Source: Methanosalsum zhilinae DSM 4017 (GTDB lineage: Archaea > Halobacteriota > Methanosarcinia > Methanosarcinales > Methanosarcinaceae). From it: a stretch of DNA of 64,000 nt. Below are positions 35,473 through 44,454 of the stretch, one piece after another (within the stretch, counting starts at the first letter, position 1; each line of letters opens with the position of its first letter). The notes under the pieces were generated by a model. That model was not told where the DNA came from, did no database searches, and was given only the letters and a program-made list of their open reading frames with translations. The stretch covers positions 1,657,708 to 1,721,707 of the forward strand of contig NC_015676.1 of assembly GCF_000217995.1 (NCBI RefSeq), read 5' to 3'. A program made the position numbers and the translations under genes.

Positions 35473-36633
35473 ATGAAAAAAAGTTCCTGTATAGTATCAA
35501 TGATCCTTATTATATTATCAATAATTTTTTCAGGATGCATTTCAGAACCTGTACCAAAGATTGAACAGTTCATTGAGAGTACCGGCATTGCCCCACAATC
35601 TTCTGAAAGGTATGAACCTGACCCGGATTCATTTACCATTCCAGCAATACCTGAGTACGATCCTGCAAAATATGAGAATGCACCGCAGGCAAATTCCCAG
35701 AGACCACCTGGTTTTGAACTTTCCAGCAGCTATTACTACAGACCCTTTTACAGTTCAGGGACTGCGGTTGTGGAAGTATTTATAGAAAACAAAGGTGCAT
35801 CGCCTGTATTTGTTTATGAGTACGGATTGAGAGCACCTGACAGCAGTATACAAACAATGAAAATTACAGGAAAGACCATAGAATCCGGACAGAAAGAATA
35901 TCTGGGAATTGCTACAATACCAGTACCTTCCGGTACAGATAATATGTCCCTTCAGCTTGGAATATCAATGCTTGCACAGGATAGGGACGGCAAATGGTAT
36001 GATTATAACATACGTTATTTTGAAGAGTTTACAGTAGAAATCAGATCAATTCCAGAAAAAGAAGAGCCTATGTATCACACAAACCCACCACATCTCTTCA
36101 AAAGAACAAACAATAACATAGAGCCACTTCATCCGGATATAAGAGCAGCATCAACCCTGGCTGCAAGAGAATACCCCGGAGAGTACAATATATATCAGGT
36201 ATGTGCTATCTTCGATCATGTCAGGAATAATATCAACTATGTAAGTGATCCAAGAGGAACAGATTACTGGGCCCCTGCTTCAGAGACGCTCCAGATAGGG
36301 GCAGGTGACTGTGAAGATTATGCAATATTGATCATATCAATGGTTGAATCTGTTGGCGGTACAGGACGCATGTATGTAACCGATACACATGCTTTTGCAG
36401 GAGTATATATTGGAAATGATCCAGAGAAGGTCAACCGGATCACAGAAGGTGTCCGGAAATACTATGGAGACGTACCGGTATATTATTCAACAGATACATA
36501 TGGTTCATGGCTGATTTTGGATGCAACAGCAGGTATATATGCAGGAGATCTTCCGGCAGACGCAGCACCTACAGAAGACGGATGGACCTATATGGGAACA
36601 GATACCATCACAGCCATTGATATTGACCATTGA
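35473..36633 (+). CDS. Transglutaminase-like lipoprotein
   Basis: From ATG 35473 (GGAG upstream) this is a 386-residue protein with signal peptide and lipobox IIFSGCISEP. A beta-rich region of about 190 residues contains FKRTNNN and repeated strands. The C-terminal transglutaminase-like domain has AGDCEDYAILIISMVES, THAFAGVYIG and WLILDATAG, which place the Cys-His-Asp triad. It is exported and anchored. Members act as cysteine peptidases or amidases, and the substrate is unknown. It follows pth2 by 28 bases. Confidence 0.85.
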   Translation: MKKSSCIVSMILIILSIIFSGCISEPVPKIEQFIESTGIAPQSSERYEPDPDSFTIPAIPEYDPAKYENAPQANSQRPPGFELSSSYYYRPFYSSGTAVVEVFIENKGASPVFVYEYGLRAPDSSIQTMKITGKTIESGQKEYLGIATIPVPSGTDNMSLQLGISMLAQDRDGKWYDYNIRYFEEFTVEIRSIPEKEEPMYHTNPPHLFKRTNNNIEPLHPDIRAASTLAAREYPGEYNIYQVCAIFDHVRNNINYVSDPRGTDYWAPASETLQIGAGDCEDYAILIISMVESVGGTGRMYVTDTHAFAGVYIGNDPEKVNRITEGVRKYYGDVPVYYSTDTYGSWLILDATAGIYAGDLPADAAPTEDGWTYMGTDTITAIDIDH

Positions 36634-36694
36634 TGCAGATATTAAATTAAAGGATGGTCCAGACCAGTTAACCCAGGAAAATACTGTGATTCAA

Positions 36695-38011
36695 ATGCAG
36701 GTTTACGATATAGAAAAACAGATAGGAATAGAATTATACTCTACCTCATCCCAGGGAACCGGAGGTATTCTCAGAAAGCTTATCGAGGATTTTCAGGTAA
36801 GGGAAATTACAAATCGAAAGGAAGGATTTGAAGGTAAATATCTGATACTTGAACTGACAAAACATAACTGGGATACGCATCACGTTGTCAGGGAACTCTC
36901 ACGCAGGCTCAGGATCAGCCAGAAAAGAATAGGTTTTGCAGGTACCAAGGATAAAAGAGCAGAAACCACACAGAAAATAAGTATATTTGACCTGAATGAA
37001 ACTGATATAGAAAATGTTCACCTCAAAGATGTGGATCTAAAAGTGATCGGAAGATCCAATAAATCCATAGGGCTGGGAGATCTTACAGGAAATGAATTCA
37101 GAATAACTATACGCAATATTGATCACAGCAAGGCTGAACTAAAAGAGATACTCAGTAGCATCACAATGGAAATCGATAAAAACGGTGGTGTTCCAAACTA
37201 TTTCGGTATTCAGAGATTTGGCTCCCTGCGACCCATTACACATCTTGTGGGTGAATCTCTTGTTAAGGGAGATTCAGAGGAAGCTGCACTTAAATATATT
37301 TCCATGACATTTCAGGACGAACCTGAGGATACAAAGAATGCAAGGAACTTTGTTGCTGATACCAGGAATTTTATAGAAGGGTTGAAACTGTATCCTCACC
37401 ATCTTCGATATGAAAGAACAATGATGCATCATCTGGTTAATGAACCCGGTGACTATGAAGGTGCTTTCCTGATACTGCCGGAAAACCTTCGCAGAATGTT
37501 TGTACACGCTTATCAGTCATATATATTCAACCGGATTATCTCAGAGAGAATGCGAAGAGGACTTCCATTGAACCAGGCTGTTAAAGGAGATGTTGTATGC
37601 TTCAAGAACAGTGCCGGACTTCCTGACACATCCAGAACTGAAAAGGTAAGTGAAAGAACGATTGATGGAATAAATAATCTTATCCGGCGAAAAAGAGCTT
37701 TTGTAACTGCTCCTCTTATCGGATACGAAACTGAGTTCAGTGAAGATGAACCTGGTGAAATTGAGAGAACAATATTCGATCAGACCGGTGTTTCCAGAAA
37801 GCATTTTGCAGAAATTCCTGTCAGTGGTATATCTTCCAGAGGCATGAGACGAGAGATATTGCTCAACGTGAGTCCTGTATTCAGTACTGAAGATGACGAG
37901 ACGAGTCCTGGCAGATCAAAGGCAATCCTTGAATTTACTCTTCCAAAGGGTAGCTATGCAACAACTGTTCTCAGGGAGTACATGAAAGTACATCCCCTTG
38001 AAATGTCCTGA
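36695..38011 (+). CDS. truD: tRNA pseudouridine(13) synthase TruD
   Basis: From ATG 36695 this is 438 residues. The TruD signature is FAGTKDKRAETTQ with catalytic Asp86, followed by GLGDLTGNEFRITIRNI, GGVPNYFGIQRFG and LPKGSYATTVLREYM at the C-terminus. It makes pseudouridine at tRNA position 13. The frame is open upstream to 36521, but that part overlaps the previous gene and has no family match. The previous gene ends at 36633. No ribosome binding site is strong here. It converges on pyrG. Confidence 0.95.
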   Translation: MQVYDIEKQIGIELYSTSSQGTGGILRKLIEDFQVREITNRKEGFEGKYLILELTKHNWDTHHVVRELSRRLRISQKRIGFAGTKDKRAETTQKISIFDLNETDIENVHLKDVDLKVIGRSNKSIGLGDLTGNEFRITIRNIDHSKAELKEILSSITMEIDKNGGVPNYFGIQRFGSLRPITHLVGESLVKGDSEEAALKYISMTFQDEPEDTKNARNFVADTRNFIEGLKLYPHHLRYERTMMHHLVNEPGDYEGAFLILPENLRRMFVHAYQSYIFNRIISERMRRGLPLNQAVKGDVVCFKNSAGLPDTSRTEKVSERTIDGINNLIRRKRAFVTAPLIGYETEFSEDEPGEIERTIFDQTGVSRKHFAEIPVSGISSRGMRREILLNVSPVFSTEDDETSPGRSKAILEFTLPKGSYATTVLREYMKVHPLEMS

Positions 38012-38059
38012 AATGATTGATCAAAGAGTTCTGACATTCATGTCCTGACAGGACATTTC
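38000..38059. other. Inverted repeat joining the 3' ends of truD and pyrG
   Basis: GAAATGTCCTG (38000-38010) and CAGGACATTTC (38049-38059) are perfect 11-base inverted copies around the two stop codons, and ATGTCCTG-A-CAGGACAT is itself palindromic at 38040-38056. Each transcript could fold into a hairpin at its end. No long T run follows, so terminator function is uncertain. Confidence 0.4.
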
Positions 38060-39657
38060 TCTTCAAGGAAAGAGTATTCTGTCATTGACTCCACAAATGC
38101 TTTAAACAGGGGTGAAGGTCTTCCCGGCCTTGACCTGAACTCCGGATGGAACTGGGATGCAAGGAAAAATCTTTTTGAAGGAATTTCTGCAATCTCCATC
38201 CTCCTTCCATTATTGATGCCTGAAAAATGCATCCCCTGAGACTCTATGCGTTCAATGAATTCAGGGTTTACCTCATAACGGTGCCTGTGGCGTTCAATGA
38301 TCTTTCTGCTATTGTAGATCTTTTCTGCCATTGAACCCTGTTTGATTACAGCTTCGTAGTCACCAAGTCTCATTGTTGCACCCATATCGACAACATTTTT
38401 CTGTTCTGGCAGAATATCTATCACCGGATAAGGCGTATCTGGATCAAATTCGGTGCTGTTTGCTTTTTCCAGTCCCACTACATTTCTTGCAAATTCGATA
38501 ACTGCAACCTGCATTCCAAGACATAGTCCAAAGAACGGGATATTATTTTCACGAGCATATCTGACAGCGGAAATTTTACCTTCAATTCCCCTTTCACCAA
38601 ATCCACCGGGTACCAGAATTCCATCATAAGAGGATAGTTCATTCACCAGTGCAGGATCCGTGTCAAATGCCTCAGCATCAACCCAGCATGTTTCCACCCG
38701 TGTCCCGCACTCAATAGATGCATGTTTAATGGATTCAGTTATACTCAGATACGAGTCTTCAAGGTGAATATATTTACCAACTATTGCAAGCCTTACAATG
38801 CTTTTTACATTTTTCATTCGGGAAACCATATCGTACCACGATCTATCGTTGCCCTTTGCCACAATATCAAGCAGATTCATCATATGTTCTGTAAGCCCTT
38901 CATTTTCCATCAGTATCGGAACCTCATAGATATCACCTGCATCATGGGCACTTATCACAGACCTTTCCAGTACATCACAGAAGAGAGAAATCTTTGAACG
39001 GGTGCTTTTTAAAAGTGGCTCCTTACACCTTGATACAATCACATCAGGAGTCAGTCCAAGTTGCCTGAGATCCCTTACTGAATGCTGTGTGGGTTTTGTC
39101 TTCTGGTCACCCTGAGAATCAATGGGAACCAGTGTCACATGAACAAACACTATGTCGTTTTGTTTTTCCTCCCTGTGCATCTGCCTGACAGCTTCCAGAA
39201 AAGGCATACTTTCAATATCACCAACTGTTCCTCCAACTTCCACCAGACATATCTCAGCACCGCTCTCCTCTGCCACTGTGCGTATCCTCTCTTTGATTTC
39301 ATTGGTAATGTGGGGGATGATCTGAACAGTCTTTCCCAGATATTCACCACGCCTCTCTTTTGAGATCACAGACTGGTAGACCTTTCCGGTAGTTATATTG
39401 TGTTCCCTTGTAAGCTCGGTATCAAGAAATCGTTCATAATTACCCAGATCCAGGTCGACCTCTCCACCATCCTTTAAAACAAATACCTCTCCATGCTGGA
39501 AGGGGCTCATTGTACCTGCATCAATATTTATATAGGGATCGATCTTGATGGCAGTTACCCTGTGGCCCATATTTTTCAGGTTTCTGCCGATGGATGCTGC
39601 AGTAATTCCTTTTCCAAGCCCGCTCATTACTCCACCGGTAACAATAATGTATTTCAT
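38038..39657 (-). CDS. pyrG: CTP synthase
   Basis: This 539-residue enzyme has an amidoligase domain ([20 protein letters not shown]) and a glutamine amidotransferase domain with [18 protein letters not shown] (catalytic Cys) and [15 protein letters not shown] (His-Glu). It converts UTP to CTP with glutamine as nitrogen donor. Length and motifs are complete. A TTG/ATG choice does not arise: ATG 39657 is the standard start. It converges with truD and is followed upstream by a hypothetical membrane protein gene. Confidence 0.97.
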   Translation of the reverse strand: MKYIIVTGGVMSGLGKGITAASIGRNLKNMGHRVTAIKIDPYINIDAGTMSPFQHGEVFVLKDGGEVDLDLGNYERFLDTELTREHNITTGKVYQSVISKERRGEYLGKTVQIIPHITNEIKERIRTVAEESGAEICLVEVGGTVGDIESMPFLEAVRQMHREEKQNDIVFVHVTLVPIDSQGDQKTKPTQHSVRDLRQLGLTPDVIVSRCKEPLLKSTRSKISLFCDVLERSVISAHDAGDIYEVPILMENEGLTEHMMNLLDIVAKGNDRSWYDMVSRMKNVKSIVRLAIVGKYIHLEDSYLSITESIKHASIECGTRVETCWVDAEAFDTDPALVNELSSYDGILVPGGFGERGIEGKISAVRYARENNIPFFGLCLGMQVAVIEFARNVVGLEKANSTEFDPDTPYPVIDILPEQKNVVDMGATMRLGDYEAVIKQGSMAEKIYNSRKIIERHRHRYEVNPEFIERIESQGMHFSGINNGRRMEIAEIPSKRFFLASQFHPEFRSRPGRPSPLFKAFVESMTEYSFLEEKCPVRT

Positions 39658-39685
39658 AGAAAACCAACTACCTCATTAATTTGAA

Positions 39686-40339
39686 TTAAAGAAATCTGAT
39701 CAGAACGTATGATATTATAGATGTGAATACTATTGAAAGGAAAACTGCCTGATAAAAAGGAGACAGTAATCCAAGATCTGACTGATAAAGAAGATATAAT
39801 AATATAAAGGCAACGCTTACAGCCGAAAAAATAAGTACGGATTTTAAAAAGGCACCATCAGAGAAGCCAGAAACAAAACTGGAATAAATGCCGGATAAAT
39901 TCATGGCACTGCACGAGCGCATTCCGGTTGCACGCTGATGTGTGCCTGTGAACTCGGGTTCGTCTTCATCATCAACAATATAGATCTCATCACTTACTGA
40001 AAAACCAATATCCACTCTAAAACCAGCTTTCCTTGATCCGTATCCAACGGTTACATATATCTGCCCACTGTTCATAAGTCTGCCACCTGGAGGTATGCGT
40101 GCAATAACAGGAACATATTCCTCATGCATCACATATGGTTTCTCTTCCAGGAAAGTGATGTTTTCTTCAAGAGATTTATCTGCAGATAGGTGTACATATG
40201 TTGGAGAACCATAGTTGATCAGTATAATTTCAAAGCTATGTTCATCGCCTGGCTTCAATGGAATGCTAACAATATCATTATCAAATTCAATTGAATTTAC
40301 ACCAAGACGATTAATGTGCACATGCTGCAAAAAATCCAC
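39686..40339 (-). CDS. Hypothetical membrane-anchored beta-domain protein
   Basis: This 217-residue protein has a beta-rich first half (about 1-130, with GDEHSFEIILINYGSPTYVH and YVTVGYGSRKAGFRVDIGFS) and two hydrophobic helices near the C-terminus (ILLYLLYQ and AVFLSIVFTSIISYVLI). There is no signal peptide, so the beta domain may face either side. The family is not recognised beyond resembling conserved archaeal proteins of unknown function. It lies between the Trm112-like gene and pyrG, 28 bases upstream of pyrG on the same strand. Confidence 0.65.
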   Translation of the reverse strand: MDFLQHVHINRLGVNSIEFDNDIVSIPLKPGDEHSFEIILINYGSPTYVHLSADKSLEENITFLEEKPYVMHEEYVPVIARIPPGGRLMNSGQIYVTVGYGSRKAGFRVDIGFSVSDEIYIVDDEDEPEFTGTHQRATGMRSCSAMNLSGIYSSFVSGFSDGAFLKSVLIFSAVSVAFILLYLLYQSDLGLLSPFYQAVFLSIVFTSIISYVLIRFL

Positions 40340-40353
40340 ACCTTAAGTGATTA

Positions 40354-40536
40354 TCAGTCTCCATCCTCTGGAGGGAGCATATTTGGAATTCCTTCATCTA
40401 TTGGATAATGTATTTTGCATGCAGGGCAGAAGATGGTTCCTTTAATAACTTCCTTTTCATCTTCCTCACTTACATTTAAAACAAGGTCTCCTTTGCATAC
40501 AGGACATGCCAGAATATCCATAAGTTCTCGTTTCAA
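40354..40536 (-). CDS. Trm112-family small zinc protein
   Basis: This 60-residue protein has two Cys-x2-Cys pairs, LACPVCKGDL and FCPACKIHYP, followed by IDEGIPNMLP, the Trm112/YcaR pattern. In archaea and eukaryotes Trm112 is the activating partner of several methyltransferases for tRNA, rRNA or release factor. Its partner is not encoded next to it. It lies 14 bases before the hypothetical membrane protein gene on the same strand. Confidence 0.9.
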   Translation of the reverse strand: MKRELMDILACPVCKGDLVLNVSEEDEKEVIKGTIFCPACKIHYPIDEGIPNMLPPEDGD

Positions 40537-40656
40537 CTTGGCTCACCAGCAAAACAGATTATTTACTCTCAATATCAAACTTTTGGTATGATCACCAACA
40601 GGATTTATCATTAAATAGCTACTTTGAAAATATAATTCAGTAAAAAACAACGCTCT

Positions 40657-42765
40657 TCACGATTTCCTGAACCTTATCACATAATCTGTACCATTGGAAG
40701 AATTCAGACTAAGTGATCCCTGAAGTTGCTGTACCAGCATATTCACTATTTTGAGGCCCAGTGATTTCGAGCTTTCAACATCGAACTCATCAGAAATTCC
40801 AATACCGTTGTCACTTATTTTCAGCAAATATTCATCTTCAAAAGACCTGAAGGTAACAGATATCATTCCTTCCTTTCGGTCAATGAAGGCATGTTTGAAT
40901 GAATTGGTCATCAGTTCAGTCAGGATCAGGCCAAGAGGGACAACTATATCAATTCCCAGATATGCAGTATCAAGGTCGTTTTCCAGTTCAATATCTTTAG
41001 CATAGGTATTGTAGCTTTGAAGTACGTAGTGTTCCAGACTTTTGATGTAATCAGATATTTCAATATTTGACAGTTCTGATGACCCGTATAATTTTTCGTG
41101 TGCAAGGGACATTGAACGAACCCGATTCTGGCTGTCCCTGAATGCACCTTTTACTTTTTCATCATCAAAATTACGGGACTGCATATTCAGCAGACTTGCT
41201 ATCACCTGAAGGTTATTCTTGACCCTGTGATGAACTTCTTTTAAAAGAATCTCCTTTTGCTGCATCTCCTTCAGTTTCTTGTCCCTGGTAACATCCCATA
41301 CTGTGGAAATCATCAGTTCAGTATCAGGTATAGGAATATTTCTTGCAGTAACGTAGGACGTTTCTTCACCCTTTCGTACAATAGGAATTTCAGACCACTG
41401 CATTCGGACAGGGTCACCACTTGCACAATCTTCAATAACTTTCTTTTTTAAGCTCTCCCTGAATTCAGGATCTTCATAGACTACATTCCAGAATGAATCA
41501 GAAGAAGTGAGTTTTTCCCTGGTGGTCCTGTAAATTCTGGGGAAATTGTCATTCATATATTCAAAATTAACATCTGGATCAACAGAATTAACAGCTATAC
41601 CAATAGGAAGATTGTTAAGCACGGTTTCAATGAAAGATTCACGCTCTTTCAATTTTCTTTCTGCCTGTTTTCTTTTATTTTCCATTTCAATATTATAGAG
41701 AGCAAAACCCAGGTTATCAGCCAGTTCCTTAAATAGAATCTTTTCCTCATCAGTATAAGCGTATTCCTGGGGAATGGATGCTGCAATTATTCCATATGTT
41801 TTTTCTTTGTAGCAGAGTGGAATGAACATATCTGCATTATCCAGATGATCAATTCGAAGCGGACATTCTATGGGTTCTGCAGCATGGCCACCTGCAATCA
41901 CAACATCATCCGCTTCAAGGGCAGTGTTGATCCAAGTATCAAATCTTGCGTTTAATACATCACGTTTAAGGTCAGCGGCCATGTCATTATCTCCTGATGA
42001 GGTAACTGAAGATACATTTCCTGAATCATCAAACATCACTATACAGGAATTAGAATATCCCAGGTTATCGGTCAGTTTTTTACATGCCTTCTCTATCAAC
42101 TTACTTGGATCTGATTCCTTGACAATCATCTGGCTGACATTACTGATACCCATTAGAACCTTCTTTATGTGATGATCATAGGCTTCTGCCTTTTTTCTGC
42201 GATTAATGTTCTTTATCAGAAAAATTATCATTATGGCCATTGCAGCAAGAGCAGTTGCTATCAGTGAGAATATGATATTGTTTCTGGTCTCGACCTCTCT
42301 TTCAGCCTGAATTTTGTCTGTAACATCAATTATTATGGAAAAAAGCAGGGTTTTGCCGTTAATTTCTATGGGATAGGAATACACTTCTACATCCCTTATA
42401 CTGCCATCTGCCAGAAGATGCCTGAACTGAAAAAAATTATTATCAAGTCTGGATGCACGTTCCATTTCCTCCTGAACCTGTACCGGAGTCAAAGTGTTAA
42501 TACGCTGTATATTCATATCATCCAGATCAGGATACCCATAATATTCAAACGCTGCCAGATTGGCATAAATAATTTCACCTGTAGCTGGATCAATAATCAG
42601 CATCACATTTCCGTGATTATAGAAAAGATCAAAAAAGAATTCATTATCATCCATCCACATGTCATCCAGATAATTTTCCTGTGCAGGAGTTGATGTGGTA
42701 AGTACAGAAATTAAGATCAGAGATAATACTATATATACTGTTATCTTTGTTTTTATGGAGTCCAT
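40657..42765 (-). CDS. Membrane sensor histidine kinase: PAS, GAF, PAS, HisKA_2, HATPase
   Basis: This 702-residue protein has an N-terminal hydrophobic segment (residues 8-25) and an extracytoplasmic-looking PAS domain (MLIIDPATGEIIYANLAAFE). A transmembrane helix lies around 165-185, then a GAF domain (about 210-360), a second PAS and HisKA_2 with EVHHRVKNNLQVIASLLN (phosphoacceptor His513), then the HATPase (DNGIGISDE). The kinase module is nearly identical to the 7879-9537 kinase. No response regulator is adjacent. The signal is unknown. Confidence 0.9.
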   Translation of the reverse strand: MDSIKTKITVYIVLSLILISVLTTSTPAQENYLDDMWMDDNEFFFDLFYNHGNVMLIIDPATGEIIYANLAAFEYYGYPDLDDMNIQRINTLTPVQVQEEMERASRLDNNFFQFRHLLADGSIRDVEVYSYPIEINGKTLLFSIIIDVTDKIQAEREVETRNNIIFSLIATALAAMAIMIIFLIKNINRRKKAEAYDHHIKKVLMGISNVSQMIVKESDPSKLIEKACKKLTDNLGYSNSCIVMFDDSGNVSSVTSSGDNDMAADLKRDVLNARFDTWINTALEADDVVIAGGHAAEPIECPLRIDHLDNADMFIPLCYKEKTYGIIAASIPQEYAYTDEEKILFKELADNLGFALYNIEMENKRKQAERKLKERESFIETVLNNLPIGIAVNSVDPDVNFEYMNDNFPRIYRTTREKLTSSDSFWNVVYEDPEFRESLKKKVIEDCASGDPVRMQWSEIPIVRKGEETSYVTARNIPIPDTELMISTVWDVTRDKKLKEMQQKEILLKEVHHRVKNNLQVIASLLNMQSRNFDDEKVKGAFRDSQNRVRSMSLAHEKLYGSSELSNIEISDYIKSLEHYVLQSYNTYAKDIELENDLDTAYLGIDIVVPLGLILTELMTNSFKHAFIDRKEGMISVTFRSFEDEYLLKISDNGIGISDEFDVESSKSLGLKIVNMLVQQLQGSLSLNSSNGTDYVIRFRKS

Positions 42766-43021
42766 TTTTCCTCAATTCACTGCAGATCATTCTCTGAATA
42801 GTCAGTACCTAAAATCAGTCAGATACGATTTAAATTGACTGGAACAATATATATGTACATTCAGTTTGTATTTCAGTGAAATATATTTTTCCCTGAAAGA
42901 ATAACTGGAAGGGAACAGCCCATAAACTATGTGTCATTTCACATATCTTTTGAGAAATCGATTGATTTTTCAGTCATATGCCGCATAAATTAATCTATCG
43001 GAGTGTTTAATCAGCTTGTCA

Positions 43022-43972
43022 ATGGAAATCAATATACTGGAAATATTTTTCAGGGTCGTGGACTTTGCAGTTCCCATCATAATAATGATCTTCCTGGGAC
43101 TGATAGGTGCAGGAATTCTTATTGAAATGGGTTTCATGCAGAGATTTTCAGGAATTGTAAAACCATTGTTCAGTCATACAAATCTTCCGGATTCGTGCGC
43201 TGCAACATTTCTTGTTGCACTGGGGTCTACAGTTGCTGCAAACAGTATGGTTGTAAAGCTCAAGGAAGATCAGTGCCTCCAGAACAGGGAAGTGGTCCTC
43301 TGTGCAGCCCTTAACAGCACACCTGCCTATTTCCGGGAAATACTTACCTACCAGATACCTATTGTGATACCAGCTCTCGGGCTTATAGTTGGTGGATTTT
43401 ATGTGATGGTATTTATCATAACAGCTATTGTCAAAATATCTCTTATAATACTCCTGAGCAGATTATTTCTGAAAAAGAACAAATGTAATGTACCTGAAGA
43501 CGGAAACTCTGAAAAGATTTCCTTAAAAACTGCATTTCGGCGTGCTTTGAAACGAGAAAAAAAGCTGTTCTTTAAGATCGCTACCATATACCTTGCCATG
43601 ACAACTCTTGTGTTCGCACTTCAGGATATGGGAGTATTTGAGATATTCAGTGTTCTTCCACTGGTAGATATTTTCGGAATACCACCTGAAAGCATTGTGC
43701 CCCTGACAAGCTATGTGGTAAGCCCCATACTTGGAATATCTCTGCTTGGCCCCATGATCCATGAAGGTACCATTACAGCTATTCAGGCGATGATCATACT
43801 CATGGTAGGAAGTATGTTCATGATACCTTTCTTTGGAATAAAGTCGCTGCTTCCAAGATATGTATCCATATTCGGTCCAAAAACAGGCATTACCATAGTC
43901 TCATTCTCACTGTCAATGACCATGGGTGTAAGACTGACTATACTGATAGTACTGCTTCTGATAGCATCATGA
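43022..43972 (+). CDS. Nucleoside recognition (Gate) domain membrane protein
   Basis: This 316-residue integral membrane protein has about eight hydrophobic helices in two halves, each with Gate-domain traits (VPIIIMIFLGLIGAGIL, GSTVAANSMVVKL in the first; TSYVVSPILGISLLGPMIHE and GIKSLLPRYVSIFG in the second). A charged cytoplasmic loop (about 150-190) joins the halves. Gate-domain proteins are linked to nucleoside or ion transport, and this one's substrate is unknown. TTG 43016, 10 bases after GGAGTG, is an alternative start. It converges with the fpo operon. Confidence 0.75.
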   Translation: MEINILEIFFRVVDFAVPIIIMIFLGLIGAGILIEMGFMQRFSGIVKPLFSHTNLPDSCAATFLVALGSTVAANSMVVKLKEDQCLQNREVVLCAALNSTPAYFREILTYQIPIVIPALGLIVGGFYVMVFIITAIVKISLIILLSRLFLKKNKCNVPEDGNSEKISLKTAFRRALKREKKLFFKIATIYLAMTTLVFALQDMGVFEIFSVLPLVDIFGIPPESIVPLTSYVVSPILGISLLGPMIHEGTITAIQAMIILMVGSMFMIPFFGIKSLLPRYVSIFGPKTGITIVSFSLSMTMGVRLTILIVLLLIAS

Positions 43973-44000
43973 GAGCAGTGGTGTATACATTAAAATTAAA

Positions 44001-44030
44001 AAAAAAGTTAATGGTGGCCTGAGCCACCAT
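44001..44030 (-). terminator. Terminator hairpin inside the last codons of fpoO
   Basis: ATGGTGGC (44011) and GCCACCAT (44030) form a perfect 8-bp stem around CTGA. It encodes the Gly-Gly-Ser-Gly-His-His end of FpoO. Read leftward it is followed by TAAC and a run of nine T, then more T-rich sequence. This is a convincing end of the fpo transcript. Confidence 0.75.
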
Positions 44031-44439
44031 CTGATGACATCTTTTCGTAAACTTCCCTGCACGCTTCCAGGCAGCTGGCACATATGTGTGAACTATCAGG
44101 TTCACTGCCCCGGGAAAATGAAGGGATTTCAATATCTACCTCAAAGAGCATAGCTCTGGCACCACACATCTCACATGTCCCGCTTGTACCAGCGGATTTA
44201 TTCTCCTCTGATAGAACAGTCTCTGCAGCTTCACTGGCAGACCTGAGACATTTGTCACAAAGCCCGGCCCATACCCCCAGAGGGGCATGGGATGTATACC
44301 TGGGCATCATTACGGACTGGCCTTCAGTTTTGCGTATGCGTTTTGAGCCAAATGATGATTTATCATCATCTTCTGGAGCAAATACTTTTACATTGTTAAG
44401 GGTTGGTAGAGCTACTCCACATAAATCACAATCTGTCAT
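44008..44439 (-). CDS. fpoO: F420H2 dehydrogenase subunit FpoO
   Basis: This 143-residue protein has four Cys-x2-Cys pairs: CDLC at the N-terminus, CDKC, CEMC and CASC. These suggest one or two metal sites. FpoO is the last gene of the Methanosarcina fpo operon and has no counterpart in bacterial complex I. It is probably a peripheral Fe-S or zinc subunit, though its exact task is not settled. It follows fpoN by 15 bases. Its 3' end forms the operon terminator. Confidence 0.85.
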   Translation of the reverse strand: MTDCDLCGVALPTLNNVKVFAPEDDDKSSFGSKRIRKTEGQSVMMPRYTSHAPLGVWAGLCDKCLRSASEAAETVLSEENKSAGTSGTCEMCGARAMLFEVDIEIPSFSRGSEPDSSHICASCLEACREVYEKMSSDGGSGHH

Positions 44440-44454
44440 ATCTTCATTCCTCCA

